From assembly GCA_036568605.1 (NCBI GenBank), contig DATCSE010000088.1, forward strand, positions 1-11,466: 11,466 bases of DNA. Direction: 5' to 3'. Below, one piece after another: positions 8,539 through 11,466 of this stretch. Every line of letters begins with the position of its first letter. Within the stretch, counting starts at the first letter, position 1. The position numbers and the translations under genes are program-made. This stretch comes from DATCSE01 sp036568605 (GTDB lineage Bacteria > Pseudomonadota > Gammaproteobacteria > Burkholderiales > Burkholderiaceae_C). A model generated the notes under the pieces. The model was given only the letters and a program-made list of their open reading frames with translations, was not told the origin of the DNA and did no database searches.

Positions 8539-8554
8539 TTCATCCGCGCCTCAC
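8539..8554 (+). promoter_or_regulatory. Degenerate second CreB operator copy
   Basis: TTCAT-N6-CTCAC begins 20 bases after the start of the perfect operator, with the same half-site spacing and one mismatch in each half-site. The four half-sites begin at 8519, 8530, 8539 and 8550, roughly one helical turn apart, so all lie on about the same face of the DNA. This would suit two adjacent CreB dimers. It is a pattern match only. Confidence 0.45.
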
Positions 8555-8604
8555 CGGGCCTGCGCAGACTCGCGGCCTTCCACCACCACCACGAGTCGTC
8601 GCCG

Positions 8605-10029
8605 ATGAAATTTCCGCTGCTGAGCAAGTCGATCGCACTGGGTGCCGTGATCGCGGTGCTGCTGGTGTCGCTGAACGCCGTGCATGGGTTGGTCGGCGAG
8701 CGCCAGGCGCGCCAGTCCGAGGCCGAACAAAGCGTGGCCGACGGCCTGGCCGGGCAGCAGTCGGTGCTCGGCCCGGTGCTGCAGCTGCGCTGCGAGGAGC
8801 TGTGGACGCATACCGACGGCATCGGCAAGGACAGCAAGACCGTGACCGAGCGCCGCGAGCTCGTCGTCAACGGCTGGCCGCGCGAGCTGGTCGTCGATGC
8901 CGGCACCGCGATCGAGCCGCGCTACCGCGGCCTGTTCAAGCTGAACAGCTATGCCGCGAAGGCGACGATGGTCGCCGACTGGGCGCCGCTCGCGCCGCCG
9001 CAGCCGGCCGCCGAGCATCCCGGTGCGACCATCGCCTGCCAGGCGCCGACGCTGGCCGTTGCGCTCAGCGACGCGCGCGGCATACGCGCGGCCGTCATCC
9101 GCGCCGGCGGGCAGGCGTTCCCGGTGCTGCCGGGCAGCCGCTTGCCGTCCGCGCCGCGCGGGCTGCATGCCCAGCTCGCACCCGAGCTGATCGGCGCGCC
9201 GCTGCGCGCCGAGATCGCGCTCGAACTGGCCGGCACGAAGAGCCTCGCGTGGGCACCGGTCGGCGAGCAGACCACGGTACAGCTCAAGTCGAACTGGCCG
9301 CATCCGTCGTTCGCCGGACGCTTCCTGCCGACCGATCGCGACATCACGCCGCAGGGGTTCAGCGCACGCTGGCAGGTCAGCGCGCTCGCGACCACCGTGC
9401 AGCAGGCGGTCAATCAAGGGGTGGCGCTGTGCGAGGCTCGCGACGGCGGCTACGCCACTTTGGCACATGTCGAGGCCGCCAAATCGGGCTGCGTCGAGAC
9501 CTTCAGCGTCGCCTTCATCGACCCGGTCAACGGCTACGTGCTGAACGACCGCGCGGTGAAGTATGGCCTGCTGTTCGTCGTGCTGACCTTCGTCGGCGTC
9601 GGCCTGGCCGAGCTGACGAAGCGCCTGCGCGTGCACCCGATCCAGTACCTGCTGGTGGGTTTTGCGCTGACCGTGTTCTTCCTGCTGCTGCTGAGCCTGA
9701 GCGAGCAGGTGAGCTTCGCGCTCGCATACCTGTGCGCGAGCGCGGCCTGCACCGGACTGCTGGCGTTCTACGGCTCTTATGTGCTGCGCGGCCTCAAGCC
9801 CGGCCTCGTGCTGGGCGCCGGCATCGGCCTGCTGTACGGCGCGCTGTATGCGCTGCTGCAGATGGAGCAGACCGCGCTGCTGCTGGGATCGGTGCTGCTG
9901 TTCGTCGTGCTCGCCGCGGTGATGATCGCGACGCGCCGCATCGACTGGTACGCGATGGCCGCACAACTGCGCGAGGATGTGGGCCCGCGCAACGCGGCCG
10001 CGCGCACCACGCCCCGCGCGAGCGCTTGA
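8605..10029 (+). CDS. creD: CreD family inner-membrane protein
   Basis: 474 residues from ATG 8605 (E. coli CreD is about 450); the upstream ACGAG at 8591-8595 is only a weak ribosome-binding site. One N-terminal membrane segment (about 8-25) precedes a large periplasmic domain (about 28-315), followed by a bundle of about five C-terminal membrane segments (from about 319 to 441). Family landmarks are VLGPVLQL (54-61), SDARGI (155-160), SNWPHPSFAGRFLP (229-242), DRAVKYGLLF (315-324), HPIQYLLVGFAL (344-355), LLLSLSEQ and the C-terminal ATRRIDWYA (442-450). Loss of CreD affects envelope integrity and beta-lactam response in other bacteria, but its biochemical activity is unknown. Unusual here are four cysteines in the periplasmic domain (C63, C145, C276, C296); the last two flank a stretch that looks longer than in E. 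coli. Separate, CreB-driven transcription is likely. Confidence 0.95.
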   Translation: MKFPLLSKSIALGAVIAVLLVSLNAVHGLVGERQARQSEAEQSVADGLAGQQSVLGPVLQLRCEELWTHTDGIGKDSKTVTERRELVVNGWPRELVVDAGTAIEPRYRGLFKLNSYAAKATMVADWAPLAPPQPAAEHPGATIACQAPTLAVALSDARGIRAAVIRAGGQAFPVLPGSRLPSAPRGLHAQLAPELIGAPLRAEIALELAGTKSLAWAPVGEQTTVQLKSNWPHPSFAGRFLPTDRDITPQGFSARWQVSALATTVQQAVNQGVALCEARDGGYATLAHVEAAKSGCVETFSVAFIDPVNGYVLNDRAVKYGLLFVVLTFVGVGLAELTKRLRVHPIQYLLVGFALTVFFLLLLSLSEQVSFALAYLCASAACTGLLAFYGSYVLRGLKPGLVLGAGIGLLYGALYALLQMEQTALLLGSVLLFVVLAAVMIATRRIDWYAMAAQLREDVGPRNAAARTTPRASA

Positions 10030-10053
10030 ACGGCGTGACGCGGCGCCGCGACG
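10030..10053. other. Convergent intergenic spacer between creD and the MFS gene
   Basis: Only 24 bases separate the two convergent stop codons. TGACG at 10036-10040 and CGTCA at 10052-10056 are inverted copies, and CGGCGCCG occurs at 10041-10048 and again at 10063-10070, so GC-rich foldbacks are possible. There is no T-run on either strand, so I do not call an intrinsic terminator. Confidence 0.3.
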
Positions 10054-11466
10054 TCAATGCTGCGGCGCCGGCGCGCGCCGCTCGACGAGCAGCCACGCAC
10101 CGAGCGCGCTCAACACCGCGAGCAGCGCGCTCAAGCCCATCACCCAGCGAAAGCCTGCAACCGCCGCCTGCGCCAGCGCGTCCACCACATGCCGCGCTTC
10201 ATCGGGCGCCAGCCCGGGCGGCGGCGCGGCGGCGGCGAGCCTGTCGACCTGCGAGCGCATGTAGGTCTGCGTCTGCGCCGAGACGCCGGCATCGCGCAGC
10301 TGGTCGAGCAGCACCGGCTCGAACACGGTCACGCTGACGACGCCGAACACCGCGATCGCGAGCAGTGCGGCGGCACGCGAGACCGCGTTGTTGACGCCGG
10401 AAGCGATGCCGGCCGCATCGGTGTCGACCGCGCTCATCACGGTGGTCGTCAGCGGCGCGACCGTCACGGTCATCCCGAAGCCGAGCACGATGACCGCCGG
10501 GAAGAACGTCGTCCAGTAGTCGTGCATGCCACCGGCGCGGCCGGGCCACGCGAACATCGCGAAGCCGACGCCGGCGATCAGCGGGCCGATCACCAGCGGC
10601 CCGCGCGCGCCGAAGCGGTCGACCAGGTGCCCGGCCCATCCCGACAGCGCGAACATGATCGCGATGAACGGCAGGAACGCGGCGCCGGCCGCGGTCGCGC
10701 TGTAGCCGTGTACCTGGATCAGGTTCAGCGGAAAGAAATACAGCCCGCCGCCCAGCGCCGCATACAGCCACAAGGTCAGCAGGTTCGCGCCGCTGAAGTT
10801 GCGGCTGCGGAACAGCCGCAGCGGCAACATCGGCTGCTGCGAACGGGACTCGGCGACGATGAACGCGATGCTCGCCGCAACGCCCAGCGCCAGCGAGACC
10901 TGCACCGGCACGGCGCCCCAGCCTTGGGTCGGCGCCTCGATGAACGCGTAGACGATGCCGCCCAGCGCCACGGTCGCGAGCACTGCGCCGGCGATGTCCA
11001 GCGACGCCTGGCTCGCGCGCTGGCTGCGGCTTTCGGGCAGGCGCCGCCACGCGATCGCGAGCACGGCCAGCGCGAACGGCAGGTTGATCAGGAAGGCCCA
11101 GCTCCACGCATAGTGGTCGACCAGGTAGCCGCCGAGCACCGGCCCCAGCGCCGCGGTCACGCCGGACGCGCCGGACCAGGTGCCGATCGCCTTGCCGCGC
11201 TCGTTCTGCGGGAACGCCGCGCTGATCATCGACAGGCTGCCCGGCACCAGCAGCGCGGCGCCCACGCCCTGCACCGCGCGCGCGGCGATCAAGGCCTGCA
11301 CGCCGGGCGACAGCGCGCACGCGAGCGACGCGAGCCCGAACAGCGCGACGCCGATCGCGAACACGCGGCGCCGACCGTAGCGGTCGCCCAGCGCGCCGCC
11401 GACCAGCAGCAGCGATGCGAGGAACAACGCGTACGACTCGACCACCCACTGCGCCTGGAACGCGTT
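10054..11466 (-). CDS. MFS multidrug transporter, DHA2 (EmrB/QacA-like, 14 membrane segments), N-terminus cut by window
   Basis: On the - strand the frame is open from the window edge (first visible residues NAFQAQWVVESYALFLASLL) to TGA at 10056-10054, giving 470 visible residues. The QWVV.SYALFLASLLLVGG opening corresponds to the second membrane segment of DHA2 proteins, so only about 30-50 N-terminal residues are missing; GTG 11445 is not the true start. Motif A GDRYGRRR is at 27-34. Motif C GASGVTAALGPVLGG is followed by YAWSWAFLINLPFALAVLAI. Hydrophobic segments continue through LWLYAALGGGLYFFPLNLIQ and AAVAGFRWVMGLSALLAVLS to the C-terminus, compatible with the 14-segment class. It should export drugs or other small amphiphiles by proton antiport in the inner membrane; the substrate is unknown. 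It points towards creD and is probably not part of the pump-cre transcription unit. Confidence 0.9.
   Translation of the reverse strand, partial: NAFQAQWVVESYALFLASLLLVGGALGDRYGRRRVFAIGVALFGLASLACALSPGVQALIAARAVQGVGAALLVPGSLSMISAAFPQNERGKAIGTWSGASGVTAALGPVLGGYLVDHYAWSWAFLINLPFALAVLAIAWRRLPESRSQRASQASLDIAGAVLATVALGGIVYAFIEAPTQGWGAVPVQVSLALGVAASIAFIVAESRSQQPMLPLRLFRSRNFSGANLLTLWLYAALGGGLYFFPLNLIQVHGYSATAAGAAFLPFIAIMFALSGWAGHLVDRFGARGPLVIGPLIAGVGFAMFAWPGRAGGMHDYWTTFFPAVIVLGFGMTVTVAPLTTTVMSAVDTDAAGIASGVNNAVSRAAALLAIAVFGVVSVTVFEPVLLDQLRDAGVSAQTQTYMRSQVDRLAAAAPPPGLAPDEARHVVDALAQAAVAGFRWVMGLSALLAVLSALGAWLLVERRAPAPQH

Noticed and set aside
8551..9966. 471-codon open frame on the - strand across creD
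   Set aside because: Antisense shadow of creD; low-complexity Gln/Arg/Ala-rich product.

Overview
The window comes from a high-GC Gram-negative bacterium, most likely a beta- or gammaproteobacterium (Burkholderiales or Xanthomonadales type). The pointers are the strong GCG/CTG/CGC codon bias, an outer-membrane efflux lipoprotein, a complete creBCD set, and a dispersed repeat whose translation reads GPHPNPLPQAGEG. I know that peptide from spurious ORFs in beta/gammaproteobacterial genomes. The genus cannot be fixed from the sequence. The window is almost entirely coding: nine protein genes, two of them cut by the window edges, and no RNA genes, CRISPR array or transposase.

Layout. Eight genes run on the + strand. 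First is a tightly packed export cluster: the end of a membrane-fusion protein (1-501, YbhG/HlyD type), a double-ATPase ABC protein (526-2418, YbhF type), two ABC-2 permeases (2434-3585, YbhS type; 3593-4738, YbhR type) and a NodT-type outer-membrane factor (4753-6327). Together these would make a complete tripartite ABC efflux machine. A two-component system follows without a gap: a CreB-type response regulator (6302-7039) that starts inside the outer-membrane-factor gene, and a CreC-type histidine kinase (7036-8499) that overlaps creB by four bases. After a 105-bp gap comes creD (8605-10029). The last gene, on the - strand and convergent with creD, is a DHA2-type MFS drug transporter (10054-11466, N-terminus outside the window).

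Notable points. The creC-creD gap holds an exact match to the CreB operator (TTCAC-N6-TTCAC) followed by a degenerate second copy in phase with it, so creD is the likely direct CreB target. The overlap of creB with the pump's last gene suggests the pump and its sensor system are transcribed together. An approximately 142-bp element with inverted ends (2287-2428) sits at the end of the ATPase gene. It adds about 43 residues in frame, provides the stop codon, and appears to provide the ribosome-binding site of the next permease gene. I found no clearly new system. The unusual parts are the pump-creBC linkage, the repeat insertion and the double operator.
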